In this document: positions 26,308 to 34,663 of the stretch, piece after piece
How the letters are laid out: each line of letters begins with the position of its first letter
How positions within the stretch are numbered: the first letter of the stretch is position 1
Assembly: GCA_028817895.1 (NCBI GenBank)
Contig: JAPPOQ010000002.1
Location: forward strand, 1-64,000
Direction: 5' to 3'
From: Ahrensia sp.
GTDB lineage: Bacteria; Pseudomonadota; Alphaproteobacteria; Rhizobiales; Rhizobiaceae
Length of the DNA: 64,000 bases
Notes under the pieces: generated by a model
The model's database searches: none
Told to the model about the DNA's origin: nothing
What the model saw: the letters and a program-made list of their open reading frames with translations, nothing else
Program-made: the position numbers and the translations under genes

Positions 26308-27459
26308 TCACATGTTAAGCGTCACCCAGGCGGCATCTCGCTTCGACGACCGAACGCAGGCATCGACAAAGGCCATGCCTTCGACACCATCATCAATGGT
26401 GGGATATGCAATCTGCGGATCGGGCGCCCCACCTGCCTGGTGAGCGCGAATGGCGAGGGCGGTTTCGCTGTAAATATTTGCAAAACCTTCTAAATATCCT
26501 TCCGGATGACCGGGCGGTATGCGCGAAAGCCGGCCGGCGGCCTCGCCTGCCCCGGCGCCGTTGCGCGTAATCACCCGCACCGGTTCGCCCAGCGGGGAAT
26601 GAAGCAAGCGGTTGGGATTTTCCTGCTCCCACGCCACGCCGCCTTTGGTGCCGTAAACGCGGATGCGCAGCGCATTCTCATTTCCGGGCGCGACCTGGCT
26701 TGCCCACAACATGCCCTTCGCACCGCCTTCAAAGCGCAGCATCACATGGCCATTGTCATCAAGCTGGCGACCTTCAACGAAACTGTCGAGATCCGCACAC
26801 AGCGCCTCAAGGCGCAGGCCGGTCATAAAGCGCGCCAGATTATAGGCATGGGTGCCGATATCACCGATGGACCCGCCAGCGCCGGATCGTGCCGGATCGG
26901 TGCGCCAACCGGCCTGTTTCTGGCCGGTGTCTTCAAGCTTTTCCGAAAGCCAATCCTGCGGATACTCCACCTGAACCACTCGAATAGCGCCAAGCTCTCC
27001 GGCGGCAATCATCTCGCGCGCCTGCCGCACCATGGGGTAGCCGGTGTAGTTATGCGTCAAAACGAACAGCGCACCGCTCGCTTCCACAGCCTTCTTGAGC
27101 TTTTTCGCATCTGCGAGCGTCGAGGTTAAGGGCTTGTCGCAGATCACGTGGATGCCGCGTTTGAGAAACTCGCGCGCGGGTGCGTAATGCATGTGGTTGG
27201 GCGTGACGATGGCCACGGCTTCGATGCCCGTCTTGAGTCGCGCTTCTCGCTTCGCCATCTCGGCAAAGTCGCCATAGACGCGATCTTCCGGCAGCCCCAG
27301 ATCGGCACCGGACGCTTTCGACTTTTCCGCCGTTGACGAAAAGCAACCCGCAACGAGCTCAAAGTGACCATCAATCCGGCTGGCGATGCGATGCACAGCA
27401 CCGATGAAGGCGTCGCGACCGCCACCCACCATGCCCAAACGAAGTCTTGCTGCACTCAT
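26308..27459 (-). CDS. Gfo/Idh/MocA-family dehydrogenase
   Basis: A 383-residue NAD(P)-dependent oxidoreductase. The N-terminal Rossmann motif GMVGGGRDAFIG binds the cofactor, and DKPLTSTLADAKKL is the conserved EKP-like motif in the family's catalytic region (here DKP). GSIGDIGTHAYNL holds the catalytic aspartate/histidine of the C-terminal domain. The family oxidises or reduces sugars, inositols and related polyols. The ATG at 27459 follows GAGGGG and lies 12 bases after the isomerase stop; an upstream in-frame start is rejected. It works with the TIM-barrel isomerase in the same transcript. Confidence 0.92.
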   Translation of the reverse strand: MSAARLRLGMVGGGRDAFIGAVHRIASRIDGHFELVAGCFSSTAEKSKASGADLGLPEDRVYGDFAEMAKREARLKTGIEAVAIVTPNHMHYAPAREFLKRGIHVICDKPLTSTLADAKKLKKAVEASGALFVLTHNYTGYPMVRQAREMIAAGELGAIRVVQVEYPQDWLSEKLEDTGQKQAGWRTDPARSGAGGSIGDIGTHAYNLARFMTGLRLEALCADLDSFVEGRQLDDNGHVMLRFEGGAKGMLWASQVAPGNENALRIRVYGTKGGVAWEQENPNRLLHSPLGEPVRVITRNGAGAGEAAGRLSRIPPGHPEGYLEGFANIYSETALAIRAHQAGGAPDPQIAYPTIDDGVEGMAFVDACVRSSKRDAAWVTLNM

Positions 27460-27470
27460 GATGTCACCCC

Positions 27471-28526
27471 TCAACCCAGACCCAGCATTTTTGCGTTCGC
27501 CGCTGCATCGGCCCCGCTGCCTGCGAAATCGTCAAAGGCGTGTTCTGTGACACGGATGATGTGATCGCGCACAAATTGGGCGCCTTCTCGCGCGCCATCC
27601 TCAGGGTGTTTCATGGCGCATTCCCATTCGACCACCGCCCAACCGTCAAAATCATATTGTGTGAGCTTGGAGAAGACGCCCTTGAAGTCCACCTGCCCAT
27701 CACCGAGGGAACGGAAGCGCCCGGCCCGCTCAACCCAGGACTGGTAGCCGCCATAGACGCCCTGACGCCCGGTCGGATTAAACTCGGCATCCTTGACGTG
27801 AAACATCCCGATGCGCTCGTGATAGATGTCGATATTGTCGAGATAGTCGAGCGCCTGCAGCACATAGTGCGAGGGGTCGTAGAGCATCTTGCAGCGTGCG
27901 TGATCATCGAGCCGCTGAAGGAACATCTCGAAAGTGACCCCGTCATGCAGGTCTTCTCCCGGGTGGATTTCGTAGCAGATATCGACCCCGTTTTCTTCAG
28001 CATGGTCGAGGATCGGACGCCAGCGCGCCGCCAATTCGTCGAAGGCCTGCTCCACGAGGCCAGCCGGGCGCTGCGGCCAGGGATAGACATAGGGCCAGGC
28101 TAATGCGCCGGAGAATGTCGCATGCGCCTCGATCCCCATATGGCGTGAGGCCGTAATGGCCTGTTTGACCTGTTCCACCGCCCAGGACTGACGCGCTTTC
28201 GGATCGCCATGCACGGAAGGATCGGCAAAACCGTCAAAGGCCGCATCATAGGCTGGATGAACGGCGACCAACTGCCCCTGCAAATGGGTCGACAGTTCGG
28301 TGACGGCGACACCATTTTGCTCGGCGACGCCCTTGATCTCATCGCAATAGTCTTTTGATTGCGCGGCTTTGCTTAGGTCAAAGAGCCTGCCGTCCCAACT
28401 CGGCAGTTGCACCCCTTCATAGCCGCATTCTGCGGCCCATTTGGTGATGCCATCCCACGAGTTGAACGGCGCCTCATCGCCTGCAAATTGCGCCAGAAAC
28501 AACGCTGGTCCCTTGATCTGTTTCAT
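27471..28526 (-). CDS. Sugar phosphate isomerase/epimerase (AP2 TIM barrel)
   Basis: A 351-residue xylose-isomerase-like TIM-barrel protein. Metal-binding candidates are Glu in CYEIHPGE, Asp/His in YDPSHYV, His in FHVKDAEF and Glu in VEWECAMKH, all at expected positions. The family isomerises or epimerises sugars, keto-inositols and related compounds. It overlaps lacI's stop by 4 bases upstream and is followed by the Gfo/Idh gene, a pairing typical of polyol or inositol-like catabolism. Confidence 0.92.
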   Translation of the reverse strand: MKQIKGPALFLAQFAGDEAPFNSWDGITKWAAECGYEGVQLPSWDGRLFDLSKAAQSKDYCDEIKGVAEQNGVAVTELSTHLQGQLVAVHPAYDAAFDGFADPSVHGDPKARQSWAVEQVKQAITASRHMGIEAHATFSGALAWPYVYPWPQRPAGLVEQAFDELAARWRPILDHAEENGVDICYEIHPGEDLHDGVTFEMFLQRLDDHARCKMLYDPSHYVLQALDYLDNIDIYHERIGMFHVKDAEFNPTGRQGVYGGYQSWVERAGRFRSLGDGQVDFKGVFSKLTQYDFDGWAVVEWECAMKHPEDGAREGAQFVRDHIIRVTEHAFDDFAGSGADAAANAKMLGLG

Positions 28527-29623
28527 TGTCGTTCCTCCAAGTGAATTTGGCCGCCTTCTTCGGGCAGATTTTCCTTTATGATGATTTCGAGCCGAATGCG
28601 CTCCTGAGCCTGCAAAACCGGCTCCCGGTCGCGTCGCGCCCGCATTAGCCGAACCGCACTTCGGGCGGCATGGCCCAAATCCTGCACAATCAACGCATCG
28701 ATCACGCCCGATAGCAGACCGTGCTGCGTAATCGGTGTCAGATCATGGGCGATGACCGTCACATCTCCCCGGCCTTGCTTGGCGAGTACATCAATGACGC
28801 CGGAATTTCCGCCGCCGACGCTGTATATTCCGCCGATCTGTCGATTGGCCGCCAACAATGCCGGCAAGCGTTTGGCGATAACATTCGCATCATTCCAGGC
28901 TTCCAGAGTCGGCAAAACCCGAAGCTTTGGAAACATGGCCTGGATGGTTTGGTCGAAACCCAGGCGACGATCGATATGGTCACGGGCCAGCATGGAGCCC
29001 GCGATCACCAAAATGTCGCGTGCGGACGTCTCTCCCATGAAACGCCCGATAAGGGCGGCAGCGGTTCGCCCTGCGGCGACATTGTCGATACCCACGAAAT
29101 CATCGACGGCGCTGTTGGGAAGGTCTGACAGCAACGCAAGCACCGTAATCCCCTCCTGGCGCAGATGGGTGATCGCGTCACGCAATTGCGGTGTCTCGGG
29201 CGCCATGACTGCGATGCCATCGACCCGGTGATAACCAAAATGATCCAGCATCGCGACCAGCGCGTGAGGATTGTCGGCATCAACCCGAACCGTTTCCACT
29301 TGAATGCGCTGCGAAATGACCCGATGCCGTGCCTCGTCTATGACGTTTTCAAGCTGACGCAGAAACCAGCTCTCCCCTTTCGGAATGACGAAAACGAACC
29401 GGTAATCCCGTTGGCGCGCAAGATTAGCCGCTGCGACATCTCGCACATAGCCAATTTCCGAAATCGCAGCGTTGACCTTATCGATGGTCTTGGCGCGAAC
29501 GCCCGGTCGGCTGTTAAGAACGCGATCGACGGTTGCCAGGCTGACACCGGCTTTGCTGGCAATGTCGTGAACTGTTGGGCGTGGCACGGTGCTTTCACGC
29601 CTCGAAGTCGGCGTCACGTTCAA
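28523..29623 (-). CDS. LacI-family transcriptional regulator
   Basis: A 366-residue regulator. The helix-turn-helix reads TVHDIASKAGVSLATVDRVL (about residues 17-36), followed by the hinge region and a periplasmic-binding-like sensor domain (FVFVIPKGESWF onward) similar to ribose- or inositol-binding folds. It presumably represses its own operon (isomerase, dehydrogenase) and the importer until a sugar ligand binds. A candidate operator overlaps its promoter at 29641-29656. It is the first gene of a three-gene leftward unit. Confidence 0.93.
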   Translation of the reverse strand: MNVTPTSRRESTVPRPTVHDIASKAGVSLATVDRVLNSRPGVRAKTIDKVNAAISEIGYVRDVAAANLARQRDYRFVFVIPKGESWFLRQLENVIDEARHRVISQRIQVETVRVDADNPHALVAMLDHFGYHRVDGIAVMAPETPQLRDAITHLRQEGITVLALLSDLPNSAVDDFVGIDNVAAGRTAAALIGRFMGETSARDILVIAGSMLARDHIDRRLGFDQTIQAMFPKLRVLPTLEAWNDANVIAKRLPALLAANRQIGGIYSVGGGNSGVIDVLAKQGRGDVTVIAHDLTPITQHGLLSGVIDALIVQDLGHAARSAVRLMRARRDREPVLQAQERIRLEIIIKENLPEEGGQIHLEERQ

Positions 29624-29640
29624 TCAATGGACCGTCAATT

Positions 29641-29656
29641 TGCGGTACGTTACTCA
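29641..29656. promoter_or_regulatory. Second candidate LacI-family operator (autoregulation)
   Basis: TGCGGTACGTTACTCA lies 18 bases upstream of the lacI-type start codon and matches the stronger palindrome at 26247 at 12 of 16 positions, including the central CG and both outer half-site ends. It is less symmetrical, consistent with weaker autoregulatory binding. Confidence 0.4.
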
Positions 29657-29719
29657 AGAACTCAAGCCGAACCGCAAACCACGTTATGCTACGGCAATAA
29701 TTCCGGCACCGGTGCCCAT

Positions 29720-31498
29720 CTATGATTTCGGGGGAGAGCGGTGCATCAACACTCTGACGGCCAGTCCCTCACGTGTTCGCAACGCCTGATCGTCAAACTG
29801 TTTCCACTGGGCTTGTTGTGCCGTCATTTCGCTCATGCCGATGACCACCGATTCTGAGGAGTTCGCGCCCTTCAGTGCTTCCTGCACACGATCGGCCACG
29901 CTGGGTGTGGACCCGGTAATGGTGTAGTCCAGCCGCCCTGGAAAACCCATCTCACCGACAATTGCGCTTCCAGAATGCAGCCCAATGCGCAGTCTGGGCC
30001 GATGTCCAGCCCAGGCCTGCGCGATTTCGACGGCCGCCTCAACGGCGCGGGAGGCATGGCGCGGTTCATCGTCGGGTGCGCCCCAGAAGGCGAGGCATCC
30101 ATCCCCGGTATATTTGTCGATCACACCGCCATGTTTTTCGATCAGAGGGCCGATTGTTCCGTAGAGCTTTGAAAGAAAGCGAACGGCACTTTCGGAATCA
30201 TGGTCCGCCGCAAACTTCGTGAAGCCCTCAACGTCGACAAACATGACGGTGACATCGCGCGGAGCGGGCAGAGCGGCGTCTCGTTCTCCGGCCAGGAGGC
30301 GACGGCTCAAGGCCCGCGGAACATAAACGCCAAGACGTGACAGGGTTCCTGCGGTGCGTGAAATTCGCGCCGCCATGCTGCGCCACTCTTTCACCGGCGC
30401 ACCGTCGAGTTCCTTCAGGTCGATGCGTTCAAACTGGAGCGATTCGATCTGCGACATCGCGGCGTTGAGGGACGTCACCGGCACAGCCAGTCTTCGACCG
30501 GCGTTCCAGGCCAGAAACATCACCAGTGCGGCCAAAGCCGCGCCGATTCCCACGGCCACCAAAGGCGCCCATCGCACCCATCGCGTCTGGGCCGAAGGAA
30601 AGGCCGCAGCCACCAGCAGTGGCTGAGTGCTGTAACGGGACGTCGTACGATAGACATAGACGTAAAAGACGTCCTCGACCTGCGTCCAATGTCCCTTGCT
30701 GCGTTGAATGCGCGTCGCCTCCAGCGGGCGCGGATTGTACCAGACGGAGCGCACGATCGGATCGGTCGCTTTGCTGACCGGTTCCAGAGCAAGGTTGGGC
30801 TTGTCTGCAATCGCCTGACGACCCGGATAGGCGACAATGCGATCATCTTCGGTGAGTATGAAGGCAGTGGTCGATTGCTCGGCAAACTTTGAGAGGATCG
30901 GTGAAAGGTCCGATGCCTTGATGCCCGCCGACAACACGCCCAGAAGTTCACCATCCTTCTCGATCGCCACGCGATGGTTGAGAATGGCATCGTCCAAAAC
31001 CGGAGAAACGAAAGGGTCGGCCCAGACTGAAAGTCGGCCAACGCGGGCATCCAAGATTGCCTGCCGTCCCAGCGGAACATTGGAGGCAGGCTCTTCGATC
31101 TCCCGAAGCGATCCACGCTCCCAGCGGCGCATCGACCCGTCGAGACGCACATAACCGATGCCATAGACTTGCGGGGTCGCGGCGAGCAGACCGAACATGA
31201 ACGAACGCCACGCCTCACGGTTCGACGGGTCAACAGTTCCGGCCAAAACCGCCTGCCGCGCCAGTTGCAATTGCGCCTCAACCGGATCGAGCTGGCGCCT
31301 TATCGCCGCCTCGACAGCGTCCAACCTCAAATCCGCCTGAGCGCCGACCAACCGGGCCGTGGAATCAGACGCAATGATGTAGGAAACGGCAATGATGGGA
31401 ATGACGGCGACCGAGACCAAAATTGCCAGCAGCAATGGCAGCAATTGTCCGAGCGGGCGCGGCTTTCCAAACCAACGGCTGATGCCGGTCTCGCTCAT
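29720..31498 (-). CDS. Class III adenylate/guanylate cyclase with extracellular Cache sensor
   Basis: A 592-residue membrane protein. A first membrane helix near residues 17-45 and a second near 310-330 flank a roughly 265-residue periplasmic Cache-like sensor; a HAMP-like segment (VPVTSLNAAMSQIE) leads to a C-terminal cyclase domain from about residue 410. Metal-binding aspartates are in FVDVEGFTKF and YTGDGCLAFWG. The motif that normally supplies the transition-state Asn reads GSTPSVADR instead of GDxVNxAxR: Arg is kept, Asn is Ser. So cyclase activity or nucleotide choice may be altered. It stands alone between the lacI-type gene and dnaG. Confidence 0.9.
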   Translation of the reverse strand: MSETGISRWFGKPRPLGQLLPLLLAILVSVAVIPIIAVSYIIASDSTARLVGAQADLRLDAVEAAIRRQLDPVEAQLQLARQAVLAGTVDPSNREAWRSFMFGLLAATPQVYGIGYVRLDGSMRRWERGSLREIEEPASNVPLGRQAILDARVGRLSVWADPFVSPVLDDAILNHRVAIEKDGELLGVLSAGIKASDLSPILSKFAEQSTTAFILTEDDRIVAYPGRQAIADKPNLALEPVSKATDPIVRSVWYNPRPLEATRIQRSKGHWTQVEDVFYVYVYRTTSRYSTQPLLVAAAFPSAQTRWVRWAPLVAVGIGAALAALVMFLAWNAGRRLAVPVTSLNAAMSQIESLQFERIDLKELDGAPVKEWRSMAARISRTAGTLSRLGVYVPRALSRRLLAGERDAALPAPRDVTVMFVDVEGFTKFAADHDSESAVRFLSKLYGTIGPLIEKHGGVIDKYTGDGCLAFWGAPDDEPRHASRAVEAAVEIAQAWAGHRPRLRIGLHSGSAIVGEMGFPGRLDYTITGSTPSVADRVQEALKGANSSESVVIGMSEMTAQQAQWKQFDDQALRTREGLAVRVLMHRSPPKS

Positions 31499-31708
31499 GC
31501 CTGCTCGCAGCGCATGTCAGGCCGATCGCTCCTGACACGGCCCTGAATATTTGAAGCGCGTGTCATGGAAGCGGGCAAAAATGGCTACGATTGGCAGGCA
31601 AAGCGGCATTCGAGAACGCTACAGTGGAACATCCGTGCGATCCAATGAAATGCCTGTAAGAAAGACCGTTCCACGTGCACCTATTCTGACGGCGGTTGGT
31701 TCAATCGC

Positions 31709-33622
31709 TCAGGCCCAGAAGTCGGCGGATTCTCGACCGGCGTGAACGCGAAAGTCGCGGTCCAGATCCATGGTCATGGCTTGGGTGGCCTGCTGATGCA
31801 GACGCAGATCTTCCAACTGGCGCAGATAGAGTTCGGTATCGTCCACCTGCGAAAACACGCGAAGCTCCACCTCCATCTCACGCTCTTCGATCTGCCGAAA
31901 CAGCAACAACAGAAACCGTTCGACCAGTTCAACGGGCGGATCAGACGCCATCATGGGGAAGTTCTGTCGCAGCCTGTGACCGCGCCGGAGCGACCATGGC
32001 TCTGTTGAAGTGGAGGGTCTGGTTTCGCTCTGGCCGTGAATTTCGTTGAGCACTTCGTAAAACTGCTCGGGAATCAACGAATAAATCTCCGACACCGAGT
32101 AGTCCTTCAACTCAATCAACAGCTTCTGGAGTTGAAGCTGAAAAAGCGCGTACCGCTTGTCGTTGAAGTTCACCTCCATCAACGTGTCGATGTGACGTGC
32201 AAGCAGAATTGGGAACTCAACGCAAATGCCCAAGATGAGCTTCTCGCGCATCGAAGTGCCGGCTTTGACCTCAGAGAGTTGGGCACCGATCGGACCCACG
32301 GCCACGACATCGCGATCATGAAACAGACCGGCCAACCGGGTGCGCACATGGTCACGCAAATACTGTTTCACCTGCGGATCATTGACGGTTGAAACATCGC
32401 GGATGATGGCTTTCTCGACCCGAATTTTGTCTTCCAGCGTATCCAGCGTCGCACCAGCAACGTGCCGATGAATGAGATACTCACTGGCCGGCATGGCATT
32501 GGTCAGCAATTGGCGGAATGTGTCGGCGCCATTGATGCGCAGGTAATCATCGGGGTCTTGACCCTGTGGCAGTACCACGAAACGGGCCGTCTTTTGGTCA
32601 TCGAACTGCGGCAGAATCGTATCCAGCGCTCGACCGGCAGCACGCGCGCCCGCATCATCTCCGTCAAAACACAATATTGGCGCACCACCGACTTTCCACG
32701 CAAGCGCCAACTGCTGTTCGGTCAGCGCCGTGCCAAGCGGTGCAACCGCGTTTTCAAACCCGGCTGCGGCCAACGCAATCACATCCATATAGCCTTCAAC
32801 GACGATCAATCCCTCGCCGCGTTCGGTGGCCTTGCGGGCCTTAGCGTAGTTGTAAAGGACATTGGATTTGGAAAAGAGGTCCGTTTCAGGCGAGTTGAGA
32901 TATTTGGCGGGAACATCGGCAGAAAGCGCACGACCGCCAAAGGCGATGCAACGCCCCTTGACATCAAGAATTGGAAACATGATCCGGTCGCGAAACCGAT
33001 CATAGGACACCGGAATGTCCGGGCCGAAAACCACAAGCCCACAGGCCTCGATCTTTTCGCGTTCGACCCCCTTGGAGCCGAGATGCTCCTTCAATGCCGA
33101 CCGGCTGGATGGCGCGTAGCCGATACCAAATTCCTGTTGAACCTGGGCAGACAAACCTCTGTCGCGCAAATAGGAACGAGCTTTGGCGCCTTCAGCCGTT
33201 TGCAGCTGATTACGAAAGAATGAGGCAGCCATCTCCATCACATCATGGAGCGAGGCACGTTGCTCTGCGCGCTGAGCGGCCTGAGGATCGACCGCAGGCA
33301 TCGCCACCCCGGCTTCGTCTGCCAGCAGTTCCACGGCTTCGGGAAAACTAAGCCCGTCAAGTTCGGTGAGAAAACGGAAGTGGTCGCCAGAGGCTCCGCA
33401 ACCAAAGCAGTGGTAGCGGCCTTTCTGGTTCTCGCAATGAAAGGACGGCGTTTTCTCTCCATGGAAGGGGCAGCATGCCCAGTAGTCACCTTTGGCGGGA
33501 TTGCTCTTCTTGCGATCAAACGTCACCCGCCGTCCGATCACATCAGCGATCGGGATTCGGTCCCGGATTTCCTCCAGAAAGGATGGTGAGAAGCGCATCG
33601 CAGCACACTCGTCTTCGATCAC
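31709..33622 (-). CDS. dnaG: DNA primase
   Basis: A 637-residue primase. The N-terminal zinc-binding domain has the CHC2 pattern (CPFHGEKTPSFHC and CFGCGASGD), the Toprim catalytic core has VEGYMDVIAL and FDGDDAGARAAG with the metal-binding Glu/Asp residues, and the C-terminal helicase-binding domain follows. It makes RNA primers for DnaB-dependent replication. It is transcribed leftward after yqeY, as in the macromolecular-synthesis cluster of many bacteria, but rpoD is not its next neighbour here. Confidence 0.97.
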   Translation of the reverse strand: MIEDECAAMRFSPSFLEEIRDRIPIADVIGRRVTFDRKKSNPAKGDYWACCPFHGEKTPSFHCENQKGRYHCFGCGASGDHFRFLTELDGLSFPEAVELLADEAGVAMPAVDPQAAQRAEQRASLHDVMEMAASFFRNQLQTAEGAKARSYLRDRGLSAQVQQEFGIGYAPSSRSALKEHLGSKGVEREKIEACGLVVFGPDIPVSYDRFRDRIMFPILDVKGRCIAFGGRALSADVPAKYLNSPETDLFSKSNVLYNYAKARKATERGEGLIVVEGYMDVIALAAAGFENAVAPLGTALTEQQLALAWKVGGAPILCFDGDDAGARAAGRALDTILPQFDDQKTARFVVLPQGQDPDDYLRINGADTFRQLLTNAMPASEYLIHRHVAGATLDTLEDKIRVEKAIIRDVSTVNDPQVKQYLRDHVRTRLAGLFHDRDVVAVGPIGAQLSEVKAGTSMREKLILGICVEFPILLARHIDTLMEVNFNDKRYALFQLQLQKLLIELKDYSVSEIYSLIPEQFYEVLNEIHGQSETRPSTSTEPWSLRRGHRLRQNFPMMASDPPVELVERFLLLLFRQIEEREMEVELRVFSQVDDTELYLRQLEDLRLHQQATQAMTMDLDRDFRVHAGRESADFWA

Positions 33623-33914
33623 ACAAAAAGGCGCAGGTTGTTAATCTACGCCCTTTGCCGCCCCCACGCCATAGCATAAGGGCCAATGCGAATGGTCAAA
33701 TCAGAAGAAAGTTTCTACCACATACCAGCCAACAGCCAGCAATCCCGGCGAAGTCAACAGCACTTTGAAAACCTTGTGGCGTTTCCAGGTCGTGCCGCCT
33801 CGTGCATCGTCGGTCTTGGTGGTCTCCTTCGGTGAATACTCCTATGACTGCGGATTTACGCTTTCACGGAATCAAACGCTTTGGGCCGGTGAAGCTCCAA
33901 CCGAGGCGCCGCCA
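33623..33914 (-). other. Intergenic stretch between yqeY and dnaG with a possible small-protein remnant
   Basis: Within this 292-base gap the minus strand has a 46-codon open frame, 33841 to 33701, bounded upstream by TAG and closed by TGA. Its C-terminal part (TWKRHKVFKVLLTSPGLL then AVGWYVVETFF) looks like a small membrane protein tail, with basic residues ahead of a hydrophobic helix. There is no ATG, GTG or TTG before that helix, so it is either a broken gene, a frame-shifted one, or uses a non-standard start. The remainder of the gap presumably holds the dnaG promoter. Confidence 0.3.
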
Positions 33915-34364
33915 CTAGCCGAGCATCTCCTTGACGACCTGACTGGCTTTGCCAACGTCGAGCTTGCCCGGATAGCGCTCTTTGAGGGCATTCATGCACT
34001 TGCCCATGTCGCGCAGGCTCTCGCCGTTCACATCCTTGACGACTTTCGCACAGGCCGTGCGCACTTCTTCATCATCGAGTTGCTTTGGCAGGTAATCCAG
34101 AATGATCTCAATCTCGCGCCGTTCCTGCTGAGCGAGATCGATTCGGCTCTGCTCGTCGTAAATACGAGCCGATTCTTCGCGCTGCTTGATCATTTTCGTG
34201 AGGATTTGCAGGATTTCCTCATCAGAAACGCGATCCTTGTCATTTCCGCGCGCAGCGATGTCGCGGTCCTTGATCGCGGCCATGATGAGACGAAGCGTCG
34301 ACAAGGTGCGCTTGTCGCCCGACTTCATGGCCAGTTTCATACCTTCCGACAAACGGCTTCTCAT
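33915..34364 (-). CDS. yqeY: GatB/YqeY-domain protein
   Basis: A 149-residue protein with the GatB/Yqey tRNA-amidotransferase-like domain: MKSGDKRTLSTLRLIMAAIK at the start, KMIKQREESARIYDEQSR in the middle, and ILDYLPKQLDDEEV near the end. The domain binds tRNA in GatB; free-standing YqeY has no settled role. The ATG at 34364 follows GGAAGG, and an open extension to 34661 is not family-like. It lies divergently from carA and upstream of dnaG, a common Rhizobiales order. Confidence 0.93.
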   Translation of the reverse strand: MRSRLSEGMKLAMKSGDKRTLSTLRLIMAAIKDRDIAARGNDKDRVSDEEILQILTKMIKQREESARIYDEQSRIDLAQQERREIEIILDYLPKQLDDEEVRTACAKVVKDVNGESLRDMGKCMNALKERYPGKLDVGKASQVVKEMLG

Positions 34365-34543
34365 GGTCAAACCTTCCACCGCAGACTGCCTCCACAGGCT
34401 GGCCATCCATCCAGCACCGGAGGCAGACACTAGCCGTCTGTTGCCATTCTGGCAAACCCGGCTGGGCGCCCGCGACATTGTATTGCAACTGATATGGTTA
34501 ACGCTGCAACGCACCCAAACATGGTGATTTTGCGAAACCGCCC

Positions 34544-34570
34544 TTTGCTGCACAGAACTGGGTGCTATAT
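34544..34570 (+). promoter_or_regulatory. Candidate carA promoter
   Basis: A CTATAT element at 34565-34570 matches the rhizobial -10 consensus, with a weak -35-like CTTTGC roughly 16-17 bases upstream. Transcription would start near 34577 and leave an 87-base leader before the carA ATG. Confidence 0.4.
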
Positions 34571-34663
34571 CGCTGATGTTCAAGCGTGATGCGTGCATGG
34601 CTGCCATGCATCCGCGGTGAGAAAGCGCCACCCGACGTGGCCTGTTGTCGAGAAACACCAATC

